Source: Candidatus Villigracilaceae bacterium (GTDB lineage Bacteria > Chloroflexota > Anaerolineae > Anaerolineales > Villigracilaceae). From it: a DNA stretch of 64,000 nucleotides. Under the pieces are notes generated by a model, which had not been told where the DNA came from, ran no database searches, and saw only the letters and a program-made list of their open reading frames with translations. Shown here piece by piece: positions 50,275 through 59,148 of the stretch (position 1 is the first letter of the stretch; each line of letters begins with the position of its first letter). A program made the position numbers and the translations under genes. The stretch spans positions 1 through 64,000 of the forward strand of contig JAPKMP010000014.1 of the NCBI GenBank assembly GCA_026645935.1, in the 5' to 3' direction.

Positions 50275-51762
50275 TTAATTCCTATAATTCCCCGTCTGCT
50301 TCCAGGGATTGAACGGGTCGGTTTCGTTTGAAACGGCGGACTGCGCCCTGCCGCCCACAAAAACGACATCAGCAAGCGCGGCGGCGATGAGGGCATGAAG
50401 ATCGGGCTGCGGGACATTCCACTCGCCGAATTTGGTCTCAGCCCAGCGTGTGGAGACTTTGCCCTGTTTGAAATCGTCTGTTTCCAAAACGGCACGCATG
50501 TAATCAATGTTTGTCACCACGCCGTGAACAATGAAATCGTTAAGCGCGTTCTTCATGCGTTTGATGGCGTCTTCACGGCTGCCTGCATGTACGATGAGTT
50601 TCGCCAGCAGCGGGTCGTAGAAGTGAGTGACTTCATCGCCAGTAGCAAACCCGGAATCGACGCGAATACCGGGACCATGCGGTGGGATGAATTGCAAAAG
50701 CCTGCCGGTGCTGGGTAAAAATCCGGTCGATGGGTCTTCGGCGTAGACGCGGCACTCGATGGCGTGACCGTGTTGGTGCAATTCACTTTGCGTGAAAGGG
50801 AATTTCTCTCCCGCAGCGATGCGAATCTGCCAGTGGACGAGATCCAAGCCGGTGACAAGTTCGGTAACGGGATGCTCCACTTGCAGACGGGTGTTCATTT
50901 CAAGAAAGAAGAAAGATGAAAGATTTGGGTCGAAGATGAATTCTACGGTTCCAGCGTTGTAATAGCCTACAGCCCTTGCGGCGTTGACTGCAGCTTGTCC
51001 CATTTGTTCTCGAAGCTCTGGAGTGAGCAGGGGAGAAGGAGATTCCTCGATGATTTTTTGGTGGCGTCTCTGCACGGAGCATTCACGTTCGAAGAGATGA
51101 ACAAAATTGCCGTGTTTATCGCCGAAGACTTGAATTTCGATGTGGTGCGCTTCGGCGAGATATTTTTCGATGAGCAGGCGTTCATCCCCGAAGGCGTTGA
51201 GCGCTTCGCGTTCAGCAAGTTCGATGGCTTCTTTCAACTCGCTTTCAGTATTGACCACGCGCATTCCCCTGCCGCCTCCGCCCGCCGCGGCTTTAATAAG
51301 AACGGGATAGCCAATTTTCTTTGCGGCTTTCTTGAAATCGTCGTAACCTTCCAAGCCTTCATAGCCGGGGACGGTGGGCACCCCTGACTTCTTCATGAGA
51401 ATCTTCGATTCAACCTTGTCGCCCATCGCGCGGATCGAATCGGCTGAGGGGCCGATAAAGGTCAGATTCGCTGATTCAACTGCGGCGGCGAAAGAGGCGT
51501 TCTCTGAGAGAAAGCCATAGCCCGGGTGGACGGCATCGGATTGGGAGTTGCGCGCGGCTTGGATCAAGACATCCGCATTCAAATAGGATTCTTTGGGGGC
51601 GGCATCCCCGATAAACATGGCTTCATCTGCAAATTGAACATGCTGCGCGTTTCGGTCTGCGTCTGAATAAACAGCAACAGTGCGGATGCCAAGCTCGCGG
51701 CAGGCGCGCATGATGCGAATGGCGATCTCGCCGCGGTTGGCGATGAGAATTTTATTGAACAC
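50275..51762 (-). CDS. Acyl-CoA carboxylase biotin carboxylase subunit
   Basis: A 495-residue ATP-grasp enzyme that carboxylates biotin. It opens MFNKILIANRGEIAIRIMRA, has KAAAGGGGRGMRVV (ATP loop), HIEIQVFGD, ECSVQRRHQKIIEE, and LEMNTRLQVEHPVTE. Start GTG 51762 follows GGAG and overlaps the epimerase end by 11 nt. With the carrier at 49707 and the carboxyltransferase at 53758 it forms a three-subunit acyl-CoA carboxylase; acyl preference is discussed there. Confidence 0.93.
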   Translation of the reverse strand: MFNKILIANRGEIAIRIMRACRELGIRTVAVYSDADRNAQHVQFADEAMFIGDAAPKESYLNADVLIQAARNSQSDAVHPGYGFLSENASFAAAVESANLTFIGPSADSIRAMGDKVESKILMKKSGVPTVPGYEGLEGYDDFKKAAKKIGYPVLIKAAAGGGGRGMRVVNTESELKEAIELAEREALNAFGDERLLIEKYLAEAHHIEIQVFGDKHGNFVHLFERECSVQRRHQKIIEESPSPLLTPELREQMGQAAVNAARAVGYYNAGTVEFIFDPNLSSFFFLEMNTRLQVEHPVTELVTGLDLVHWQIRIAAGEKFPFTQSELHQHGHAIECRVYAEDPSTGFLPSTGRLLQFIPPHGPGIRVDSGFATGDEVTHFYDPLLAKLIVHAGSREDAIKRMKNALNDFIVHGVVTNIDYMRAVLETDDFKQGKVSTRWAETKFGEWNVPQPDLHALIAAALADVVFVGGRAQSAVSNETDPFNPWKQTGNYRN

Positions 51763-52735
51763 GCAACAACTCCAATAACTCATTTTCGCGTTCGTGTTTT
51801 AAACCGGCTTTTAGCTCGTATCCTTCGGGGCGTTCGAACTCCCAATCGTAAATGTCCTTGATGGTCTGGGCGAGCGGTGTAAAGGTAAGACCGGCGTTTA
51901 TCGCTTTGGAAATATCCACCTGGGAAACACCGGCGTCATCCCCGACTTCGGGAATCCAGATCGGCATGTCGCTCCACGGCGCGACGTTGTTCTTTTCGAG
52001 GAAATCCACCGGCGCCCATTTGAATTTTGCATTGCTTTTGCTGAGGCGTTTGCACGTTTCGAAAACAGTGCTGAGCGTGACCGGGTTGCTGGTTGCATTG
52101 AATGTGCCCGAGACGTTTTGATCGATGAGTTTGATGATGAAGTCGGCAAGGTCGCGCGCATCGATGAATTGGGTCATGGCGGAGGGATTATCGGGAACGA
52201 GAACGTCGCCGCCTTTGGCAATGCGCAGGGGCCAATAGGTGAAGCGGTCGGTCGGGTCATGCGGACCGACGATCAGACCCGGGCGGATGATGAGCGAACG
52301 CGGACCGTACACATCCTGCACGACTTTTTCGCACAGAGCCTTCAGGGGTCCGTAGGTTTCGCCGGTGATCTCTTCCAGGCTTTCATCGGCAAGCGTTCCC
52401 ACGGCGTCGCTTTCTTTGATGCCGATCTTTTTGAAACTGGCATAAACCGAAATGCTGGATATATAAACATACCGACCGACTTTTTCTTTCAACACTTCGG
52501 CGGATAAGCGGACAACTCGTGGAAGGTATCCACAGGTATCAATGACCGCATCCCACTCCGCCGTGAGTTGGTCCAGATCTTTTTCCCGGTCTCCCTGTAT
52601 GGCTTTGACTCTTCGAAACAAACCCGGGTTGGATGTGCCGCGGTTGAAGAGTGTGACTTCGTGCCCGTGGGCGCGAGCCGAGTTAACGAGATGTCTTCCA
52701 ACAAAACGCGTCCCGCCGATGATGAGGATTTTCAT
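51752..52735 (-). CDS. NAD-dependent epimerase/dehydratase-like SDR
   Basis: A 327-residue atypical SDR with Rossmann motif IIGGTRFVGRHLVNSARA, VYISSISVYASF and YGPLKALCEKVV (Tyr-x3-Lys). The pattern matches the CSP41/isoflavone-reductase-like bacterial group often next to unrelated genes. Substrate unknown. It overlaps both neighbours by short stretches, so it is in one operon with the carboxylase subunit. Confidence 0.82.
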   Translation of the reverse strand: MKILIIGGTRFVGRHLVNSARAHGHEVTLFNRGTSNPGLFRRVKAIQGDREKDLDQLTAEWDAVIDTCGYLPRVVRLSAEVLKEKVGRYVYISSISVYASFKKIGIKESDAVGTLADESLEEITGETYGPLKALCEKVVQDVYGPRSLIIRPGLIVGPHDPTDRFTYWPLRIAKGGDVLVPDNPSAMTQFIDARDLADFIIKLIDQNVSGTFNATSNPVTLSTVFETCKRLSKSNAKFKWAPVDFLEKNNVAPWSDMPIWIPEVGDDAGVSQVDISKAINAGLTFTPLAQTIKDIYDWEFERPEGYELKAGLKHERENELLELLRVQ

Positions 52736-53211
52736 GCGTTCACCTTTTTGAGAATGGCTTCGGTTGCTCTGGCTTCCAGCCCATCGGGCATGATATTGAA
52801 GGCGGTGATGATGAGTTCGTTCCCGTTAAGCTCTACTTCGGTGCGCCAGCCCCAGTCCGGTCCACCGGTGGGGTCGGGGTAGGAGCCGAGGACGAAGAAT
52901 CCGTTCTCTTTTGCATTGCCTTCGCAGAACATGATGGCGGTATTGTTATGGAACGAGTCCACCCACGAGGCTTCGTAGCGTTCGAGCGTGGTGTTGTAAC
53001 CGAAGGTGAACATGCCGTGCTGGGCTTCGCCGTCGATGGAAGATTGGTAGAGGAAGAGGGCGAAGCGGCCGTCGAGGATGAGCTGGATGGTGCCGACAAG
53101 TGACGCTTCGTTGGCGAGGTTATCGGGTTCGAGCCAGAGTTTGCTATTTCCCTGCCAGTGACCGGCGAGTTGTGAGAGGAAGTGGTGGGGGGAGGAGGTT
53201 AAGTGAGACAT
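52732..53211 (-). CDS. DUF1579-like protein
   Basis: A 159-residue lipocalin-like beta-barrel protein: LSQLAGHWQGNSKLWLEPDN, GTIQLILDGRFALFLYQSSIDG, GMFTFGYNTTLERYEASWVDSFHN and a final ELIITAFNIMPDGLEARATEA are typical. Start ATG 53211 (MSHLTSSPH) is chosen; the upstream frame lies in repetitive AGTGGAAAGT spacer. Overlaps the SDR gene by 4 nt. Function unknown. Confidence 0.8.
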   Translation of the reverse strand: MSHLTSSPHHFLSQLAGHWQGNSKLWLEPDNLANEASLVGTIQLILDGRFALFLYQSSIDGEAQHGMFTFGYNTTLERYEASWVDSFHNNTAIMFCEGNAKENGFFVLGSYPDPTGGPDWGWRTEVELNGNELIITAFNIMPDGLEARATEAILKKVNA

Positions 53212-53236
53212 GGAAAGTAGAAAGTGGAAAGTGGAT

Positions 53237-53716
53237 TTAGGATTCAGGGATTGGTGGTTGGAGAATTTCGTTTTCAAACTCTGATAAGGTGAGATAAAGC
53301 GCTTTTTCTTCGCGTATGCCGTGCTTCCTTTGGGTTGGGATAAATGAATTTAGGATTTTGATGATCTGTGTGAGAATCTTCATACGGTGTAAAACAACTT
53401 GGGATTTCATGGCATGGCGAACTTTATAGATACGATCTCGCGCTTCGCGAGCTTCGCCTAGAGCGTATTCAAAATAGCGGGCGCGGTCTTTGCCTGTGGA
53501 GCGTGAATACCCCTCCGCTATGTTTGCACTAATGCTGTCGAGAGATCGGCGAATTTGGTCTGAAGCACTGCGGGTGGATGGATTTTTAAATAACGCTTCC
53601 GTATCATCCCAGGCAATATCAGCAATGAAGAATCCGAGTCGATATACTTCCAATCCCCAAAGCGGGTCTTGAGTAATTTCGCCTGGCACTGTTTGCATCC
53701 ATTCCTGATAATTCAT
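53237..53716 (-). CDS. Four-helix bundle protein (S23/IVP-like)
   Basis: A 159-residue protein of the S23 ribosomal-intervening-sequence family: LEVYRLGFFIADIAW, RRSLDSISANIAEGYSRSTGKDRARYFEYALGEAREA and a final helix pair. Members occur inside rRNA insertions or, as here, as lone mobile-looking genes; function unknown. The gene is flanked on both sides by AGTGGAAAGT-type short repeats (53213-53235 and 53738-53752), consistent with insertion into the operon. Start at ATG 53716. Confidence 0.83.
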   Translation of the reverse strand: MNYQEWMQTVPGEITQDPLWGLEVYRLGFFIADIAWDDTEALFKNPSTRSASDQIRRSLDSISANIAEGYSRSTGKDRARYFEYALGEAREARDRIYKVRHAMKSQVVLHRMKILTQIIKILNSFIPTQRKHGIREEKALYLTLSEFENEILQPPIPES

Positions 53717-53757
53717 CACAGATCGCTTTTCACTCACCACTTTCCACTTTCTAATTA

Positions 53758-55380
53758 TTACATCCTAAACACACCAAAGCCGCCATCTTCCTTCGGAGCG
53801 TTGAGCACAACGGATAAAGCCAAGCCCAGCACTTGTCTTGTATCCACCGGGTCAATCACACCGTCATCCCAGATTCTGGCGGAGGAGTGGTAGGGACTGC
53901 CTTCACGTTCGTATTTCTCCAACAGCGGACGTTTGAATTCTTCCGCCTCCTCCGCAGTGAGAGGTGGTTTGCCTTCTCTGGCGAGTTGATCCTGCTTGAT
54001 GGTGAGCATCACGTTCGCGGCTTGCTCGCCGCCCATGACGGCGATGCGCGCGTTGGGCCACATCCACAGGAAGCGCGAGGCGTATGCGCGGCCCGCCATG
54101 GCGTAGTTGCCCGCGCCAAATGAGCCGCCGATGACGAGAGTCAACTTGGGGACGCGGGTCGTTGCAACTGCATGGACCATCTTCGCGCCGTCTTTGGCGA
54201 TGCCGCCGGTTTCGTAATCCTTGCCGACCATGAAGCCGGTGATGTTTTGCAAAAAGATGAGCGGAATACCGCGCTGGTCGCACAGTTCGATGAAGTGCGT
54301 CCCTTTCAGCGCGGACTCGCTGAACAAAACGCCGTTATTAGCGATGATGCCGACGGGGTAACCATGAATCCGCGCAAAGCCGCAGACGAGAGTCGTGCCG
54401 TAGCGCGATTTGAACTCGCGAAACTTGGAACCGTCCACGATGCGGGCGATGATCTCGCGCACGTCGAAGGATTCTTTGAAGGTGCGCGGCAGGACACCGT
54501 ACAACTCGTCGGCGTGGTACAAAGGCTCCTCGGGTGGAGCAACTTCCAGTCCGGAAAGATGCGAGTGGACGTGTCCGCGGGGGAGGGTCTCCACAATCGA
54601 ACGTAAAATTTCAATCGCGTGGTCATCATCCTCTGCGAAGTGATCCGCCACGCCCGATTTGCGCGTATGGACATCTGCACCGCCCAGTTCTTCGGCAGTG
54701 ACATCTTCACCCGTGGCGGCTTTGACCAGCGGAGGTCCGCCAAGAAAAATTGTCCCTGCGCCTTTGACGATGACCGCTTCATCGCTCATCGCCGGGACGT
54801 ACGCGCCGCCCGCGGTGCAACTTCCCATCACCGCCGCGATCTGCGGAATGCGCTTGGCAGACATGCGTGCCTGATTGTAGAAGATGCGCCCGAAGTGATT
54901 GACATCGGGGAAGACTTCATCTTGGAATGGCAGATTTGCCCCGCCGGAGTCTACGAGATAGAGGCAGGGCAAATGATTTTCCTCGGCGATCTGTTGGGCG
55001 CGCAGATGTTTCTTGACCGTCATCGGGAAGTATGAACCGCCTTTGACGGTGGCATCGTTGGCGATGAGCAGCACTTCGCGATTCGAGATGCGCCCAATAC
55101 CGGTGACGATGCCCGCGCTGGGCGCTTCGTTGTTGTAGAGATTGATCGCAGCCAGTGCGGAGAGTTCCAGGAAGGGCGCGCCAGGATCGAGCAGGCGTTC
55201 GATGCGTTCGCGCACGAACAACTTGCCCTGCTCTTCATGGCGTTTGCGATACTTCTCGCCGCCGCCTTCGCGGACGAAGGAAAGATGCTTTCTCAATTCA
55301 TGCGCGAGGGACTGGTTATGTTGTTTATTCGCGATGAATTCCGGGTCGTTGGGGGAGGTGGCGGTTGGGAGAGTTTCCAT
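53758..55380 (-). CDS. Acyl-CoA carboxylase carboxyltransferase subunit (methylcrotonyl-CoA type)
   Basis: A 540-residue carboxyltransferase. The N-half has [26 protein letters not shown] and [19 protein letters not shown], and the C-half has [20 protein letters not shown] and [20 protein letters not shown]. Length and motifs match the beta subunit of methylcrotonyl-CoA/geranyl-CoA carboxylase more than acetyl-CoA carboxylase AccD. With MaoC and a CitE-like lyase nearby this suggests leucine or branched-acid breakdown; propionyl-CoA cannot be excluded. Confidence 0.88.
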   Translation of the reverse strand: METLPTATSPNDPEFIANKQHNQSLAHELRKHLSFVREGGGEKYRKRHEEQGKLFVRERIERLLDPGAPFLELSALAAINLYNNEAPSAGIVTGIGRISNREVLLIANDATVKGGSYFPMTVKKHLRAQQIAEENHLPCLYLVDSGGANLPFQDEVFPDVNHFGRIFYNQARMSAKRIPQIAAVMGSCTAGGAYVPAMSDEAVIVKGAGTIFLGGPPLVKAATGEDVTAEELGGADVHTRKSGVADHFAEDDDHAIEILRSIVETLPRGHVHSHLSGLEVAPPEEPLYHADELYGVLPRTFKESFDVREIIARIVDGSKFREFKSRYGTTLVCGFARIHGYPVGIIANNGVLFSESALKGTHFIELCDQRGIPLIFLQNITGFMVGKDYETGGIAKDGAKMVHAVATTRVPKLTLVIGGSFGAGNYAMAGRAYASRFLWMWPNARIAVMGGEQAANVMLTIKQDQLAREGKPPLTAEEAEEFKRPLLEKYEREGSPYHSSARIWDDGVIDPVDTRQVLGLALSVVLNAPKEDGGFGVFRM

Positions 55381-55517
55381 GGTTTGGTTGGGGCGAGTCT
55401 AGCATAAAAGGGGGAGTTGCGAAATGCTTTCCTTGCGATGACAGAACATGGATGAATGTCAGTTGCATTCCCAGGCGGATTCTGCAAAGATTTGTTTATT
55501 GAACGCCCTTCGTCTAT

Positions 55518-55566
55518 GGTCGAAATACCCGAAGAACGCGGGTATTCGACCTCCGCTCCAGGCGGA
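55518..55566 (+). promoter_or_regulatory. Structured leader before the thiolase-like gene
   Basis: GGTCGAA-A-TACCCG (55518-55531) pairs with CGGGTATTCGACC (55539-55551) with one bulged A, followed by a small hairpin TCCGC/GCGGA (55553-55566). No T tract. AAGGAGG for the gene follows. The remaining 55381-55517 gap shows nothing I can name. Confidence 0.6.
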
Positions 55567-55587
55567 ATATTCCAAGGAGGTTCGCTG

Positions 55588-56949
55588 ATGAGACCGGTGT
55601 ATGCAATTTCAGGCGGGGTGTCGAAGTTTGCCAAGGCAAGACCCGATAAGACGTTCCAGGCGATCATCAAGGAGGCGTACGATTACGCCATCCAGGATAT
55701 CGGATTAGACTTCCCGACCTTCACCCGCATCGTAGATGGCTCTGTCGCCTCGTACTTTTCGGATCATTTCACCCGACAGTTGATGGCTGGCATCATGGCT
55801 CAGGACTACCTCGGGCTGTGTCCCAAGCCCGGTCACCGCGTGGAGGGCGGCGGCGCGACGGGCGGACTGTGCTTCCAGGAGGCGTGGAAGTCGGTCGCTT
55901 CGGGTCACATGGACGTGTGCCTGGCGTACGGCTTCGAGACCATGTCGCACGTGGAGACGTGGAAGGGAAACGAGTTCATCGCCCTTGCCTCCGACGTGTC
56001 GTTCGATTATCCCGTCGGGGGTTTTTATTCGGGCTACTACGCCATGATGGTCACACGCCACATGAAGGAGTTCGGCACGACCGTCGAGCAGATGGCGCAC
56101 GTCAGCGTCAAGAATTACATCAATGCCTTCCACAACCCGTATGCGCAGAAGAGTCAGCGTGTCACGATTCAAGATGTCCGTAACGCGCCGATGGTGGCAT
56201 GGCCTTTGACGAGGCTCGACATCTGTGTCATGTCCGACGGCGCGGCGGCGACGATCCTTTGCTCAGAAGAAGGCTTGAAGAAGCTCGAAGCGGCGGGTGC
56301 GAAGGTGACTCGTCCACTTGTGAAAGTGACCGGCATCGGGCGCGGCACAGACGCGATGCGCATGGCGGACCGTCCACATGTGGATTATGACTACTTTATG
56401 GAAAACTACGCCACCGAGTTGGAAAAGTCATCCGACGAGACGAAAGCGTATTACAAGAAACTATGGGATCACGGCACGCGCTATCCCGGAGTCCACTCGT
56501 TCCGCGCGGGGCGGGCGGCGGGCAATATGGCATGGAAACATGCAGGCATCAAAGACCCGCTGCATGAGCTGGATTTCATCGAATTGCATGACGCGTACAC
56601 GTCTTCTGAAATTCAAACCTATGAAGATCTGGGATTGTGCCGTTACGGGGAAGGCGGTCCGTTCGCGGAATCGGGCAAGGCATTCCTGCCGAACATTGAC
56701 TATGGCTTGAAGTTGAAAGAGAAACCTGTCTGCGCGGTAAATCCCTCGGGCGGATTGATCGCCTGCGGTCATCCTGTCGGCGCGACGGGGCTCATGCAAG
56801 CGGTCTTTGCGGTGTGGCAGTTGCAGGGGACGATTCAAAAGCATTTTCGCGACGACCAGCTACAGGTCAAAGATGCGAAGCGGGGCGCGATCCATTCGCA
56901 TGCGGGAACGGGGACGTATGTGACGGTGTCGGTTTTGGAAAAAGAATAA
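55588..56949 (+). CDS. Thiolase-like (SCP2/acetyl-CoA acetyltransferase family) enzyme lacking the nucleophilic Cys
   Basis: A 453-residue thiolase-fold protein; ATG 55588 follows AAGGAGG. Segments RVEGGGATGGLCFQEAWKSVASG, ELHDAYTSSEIQTYEDLGLC and NPSGGLIACGHPVGATGLMQ fit the SCP2-thiolase branch. At the place of the usual nucleophile (normally CAS/T-GG) the sequence is G89-A-T-G-G, so the acyl-binding Cys is missing. It is followed by a DUF35 gene, the pairing seen in archaeal thiolase complexes and in steroid side-chain retro-aldolases (Ltp2 type). A retro-aldol or condensation role is likelier than classical thiolysis. Confidence 0.87.
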   Translation: MRPVYAISGGVSKFAKARPDKTFQAIIKEAYDYAIQDIGLDFPTFTRIVDGSVASYFSDHFTRQLMAGIMAQDYLGLCPKPGHRVEGGGATGGLCFQEAWKSVASGHMDVCLAYGFETMSHVETWKGNEFIALASDVSFDYPVGGFYSGYYAMMVTRHMKEFGTTVEQMAHVSVKNYINAFHNPYAQKSQRVTIQDVRNAPMVAWPLTRLDICVMSDGAAATILCSEEGLKKLEAAGAKVTRPLVKVTGIGRGTDAMRMADRPHVDYDYFMENYATELEKSSDETKAYYKKLWDHGTRYPGVHSFRAGRAAGNMAWKHAGIKDPLHELDFIELHDAYTSSEIQTYEDLGLCRYGEGGPFAESGKAFLPNIDYGLKLKEKPVCAVNPSGGLIACGHPVGATGLMQAVFAVWQLQGTIQKHFRDDQLQVKDAKRGAIHSHAGTGTYVTVSVLEKE

Positions 56950-57071
56950 CCCTCGCTGAGTGGAGGGGCAGCGATCTTCTGCCCCGCAGTCAAAGCGCGT
57001 TTTATGGTCACCGTCCTTCGATTTCGGGCGGCGAGCACGTCCCCCGCTCAGGACGGAGATAGGAGAACACA

Positions 57072-57617
57072 ATGGCTAAATTACCTTCACAACGCGAAGA
57101 AACGTTGGGCGGATTCATCGTCCACGGAATTCCATTTCCGAAGATTTTGGATGAAGAGGGCTTGGAGTTTTTACAGAAGATGGCGCCGATCCAGATCGAG
57201 CAGGAATATAAGATAGCGTACCTGCACTCGTTTGGACAGGACAGCCCGTGGTTTGCGGCGCTGACGAATAAACGACTGCTCGCGTCGCGCGATGCAAGCG
57301 GATACACCTACGCCAACCCGCGCGGACATGACATGTACTCGGGCGCGGAGACGAAATGGATCGACATCACGAACGTCCTTGCACATGTACATGCGTTCAC
57401 GGTGTGCTATTTCGGCTCGCAGGAGTTTTTGCCTGAATGCCCGTTCGTGCTGGCGTTGATCGAGTTCGAAGGCGTGGACACGCTGCTGTTGACGCGCCTG
57501 ATGGGCGTTGACCCCGACGCGCCATCGTTGGATTGGATCGGGATGGAGGTCAGCCCGCGCTTTTTGAGGAACTCGAAGTTAAAGCCGACGGATGTGTATT
57601 TCGTTCCGAAAGGATAA
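57072..57617 (+). CDS. DUF35 OB-fold partner of the thiolase-like enzyme
   Basis: A 181-residue protein with the DUF35 plan: FPKILDEEGLEFLQKM helix, FFAALTNKRLLAS-like start of the rubredoxin-like region, ANPRGHDMYSGAETKWIDIT, then an OB-fold (FTVCYFG ... FVLALIEFEGVDTLLLTRLMGVDP). The four zinc cysteines of typical DUF35 proteins are gone (Ala/Ser/Tyr in their places), so the zinc ribbon is degenerate. 122 nt after the thiolase-like gene with SD GGAG upstream; both likely form one complex. Confidence 0.82.
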   Translation: MAKLPSQREETLGGFIVHGIPFPKILDEEGLEFLQKMAPIQIEQEYKIAYLHSFGQDSPWFAALTNKRLLASRDASGYTYANPRGHDMYSGAETKWIDITNVLAHVHAFTVCYFGSQEFLPECPFVLALIEFEGVDTLLLTRLMGVDPDAPSLDWIGMEVSPRFLRNSKLKPTDVYFVPKG

Positions 57618-57717
57618 TGTCGTTGCGAGGGCGAAGCCCGAAGCAATCTCCTCATAACAAGCATACTTTTGTTTCGAGGAGATTGCTTCGTCGCCCTTCG
57701 GGCTCCTCGCAACGACA
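57618..57717. repeat. Palindromic repeat after the DUF35 gene
   Basis: TGTCGTTGCGAGG and CCTCGCAACGACA are perfect inverted ends of a 100-nt element. The arms continue with GGCGAAGCCCGAAGCAATCTCCTC against GAGGAGATTGCTTCGTCGCC (with gaps). Same family as 50187-50274. It begins at the DUF35 stop codon and could fold as a terminator-like cruciform. Confidence 0.9.
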
Positions 57718-57775
57718 TAACGTAAAAGGACTTGGCGGTGGACTGAGTCCTTTTCGACCCCCTCCGTCTTCGGCA

Positions 57776-57845
57776 CCTCCCCCAAATACGACATTGAAGC
57801 GCTCTCTGGATTCATTCAAATATAACTTGTCGTATTTGGGGGAGG
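57776..57845. repeat. 18-bp perfect inverted repeat with 34-nt loop
   Basis: CCTCCCCCAAATACGACA (57776-57793) and TGTCGTATTTGGGGGAGG (57828-57845) are exact complements. Flanking CCCCCTCC/GGAGGGGG extends the pairing. Not related in sequence to the neighbouring repeat. No transposase nearby. Confidence 0.9.
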
Positions 57846-57856
57846 ATGGGAGGGGG

Positions 57857-57973
57857 TTATTTCAATTTCTCCAACATCTGCTCCGCCTCTTCATACGCCA
57901 CCTTGTAATTATACGGCGGACCGTTGCAGTATGCGGGTCTCAACGCCTTTTTGCATGATAAATCGCCGCCTCT
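57857..57973 (-). pseudogene. Possible 3' remnant of a lost gene
   Basis: A 38-codon open stretch ending in TAA reads (in part) CKKALRPAYCNGPPYNYKVAYEEAEQML, which looks like real protein composition but has no start and follows a stop. Either a remnant or chance. The rest of 57974-58095 has no recognisable feature. Confidence 0.35.
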
Positions 57974-58095
57974 TTATCACTCGTTGACCTTCGAACTTCA
58001 ACCCATACTTCCCGATTTTACATCCACTTCGCCAAGGCTGAGATATGGGTTAATCGTCCATTTCAGCCATGCGTAACTGTGGTTAAATTCCTGCA

Positions 58096-59043
58096 ATGAC
58101 TCGACGAGCCGTTCTCACTTTATTGGTCTTCCTTGTTGCCTGCGCTCCCCAAGCGACTCCGCTCCCGGTCAAGCCGCCGACGGAGACGCCCAAACGAATC
58201 GTCCCGACGCCGCGCTATGATGCGCCGACTCAGGCGCGGCTCACTTCCACGCCAAAAGCCGACTCTACGCCGCAGGCATCGTCCACGCCGCGGATCGAGT
58301 CCGCCACGATCACAGCGACGACGGATGTCAACGCGTGGATGAGTCTCCCAGTCCAGCCGGAGGCGGGGGAGAACGTCCGCGCGATCTATGAAAGAGGAAT
58401 CGAACTCGGCAACGATCCCAATGCCTTTTCCATCTTTGGCGATTGCCAGGCAGAGCCGCAGGAATTTTTAGGCGTCTACGATACCGATGCGGCTTTGGTG
58501 CAAAGTCTGCCGCCCGATTTTCGCGAGACAGTGGAACATTTTTCCGGCTCGTTTGAGCGCGATAGTCCCACCGCGCAGGACGGCACCACGCCCGGCGCGT
58601 TGTTGTGGGACCAGTGGCATCGCGGCGAGTATGGATGTCAATTCGGCGAAACGCCCGTGGATTGCGAGTTGAGAGTCCACCGCCCGTCGTTCGTTATCAT
58701 TCAGATCGGCTCGCATTTCGAATCGCGCAACACGGAATATCTGCGCCGCATCATCGCGCAATTGATCGAGAACGGAGTAGTGCCAATCCTCGCCACCAAA
58801 GCCGACAACCGCGAACTCGACCACCGCATCAACCGCGATATGGCGCTGCTTGCTGATGAATTCGATCTGCCTCTCTGGAATTTTTGGGCGTCGCTCTCCA
58901 ACCTGCCGAACCGTGGGCTCTTCACTCACGCAGACCGACCCCTGCAAGGCGATATTTATCTGACCGATGAAGCAAAGTTCATTCACCGCGAGACCGGTTT
59001 GCAGGCGTTGAACATCGTCTGGCGCGCGGCAACGGGAAATTAA
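58096..59043 (+). CDS. SGNH-hydrolase-like lipoprotein
   Basis: A 315-residue lipoprotein with lipobox FLVAC (Cys16) and a long Thr/Pro-rich linker (17-85). The domain (about 90-315) resembles an SGNH fold: SIFGDCQAEPQEF at block I (Cys instead of Ser), FVIIQIGSHFESRNTEY, PILATKADN, and YLTDEAKFIHRETGLQAL near the end with the Asp/His spacing of block V. With Ser replaced it may be a binding protein rather than an esterase. Confidence 0.75.
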   Translation: MTRRAVLTLLVFLVACAPQATPLPVKPPTETPKRIVPTPRYDAPTQARLTSTPKADSTPQASSTPRIESATITATTDVNAWMSLPVQPEAGENVRAIYERGIELGNDPNAFSIFGDCQAEPQEFLGVYDTDAALVQSLPPDFRETVEHFSGSFERDSPTAQDGTTPGALLWDQWHRGEYGCQFGETPVDCELRVHRPSFVIIQIGSHFESRNTEYLRRIIAQLIENGVVPILATKADNRELDHRINRDMALLADEFDLPLWNFWASLSNLPNRGLFTHADRPLQGDIYLTDEAKFIHRETGLQALNIVWRAATGN

Positions 59044-59148
59044 ACCGTAGGGGCGACGCCTGTGCCACGAAGTGGTATTTCGTCGCCCAAGTTATTGGCA
59101 AACAAAAAGGACGCGGAGACCGCGTCCCTACATTCAACCATCAACCTT

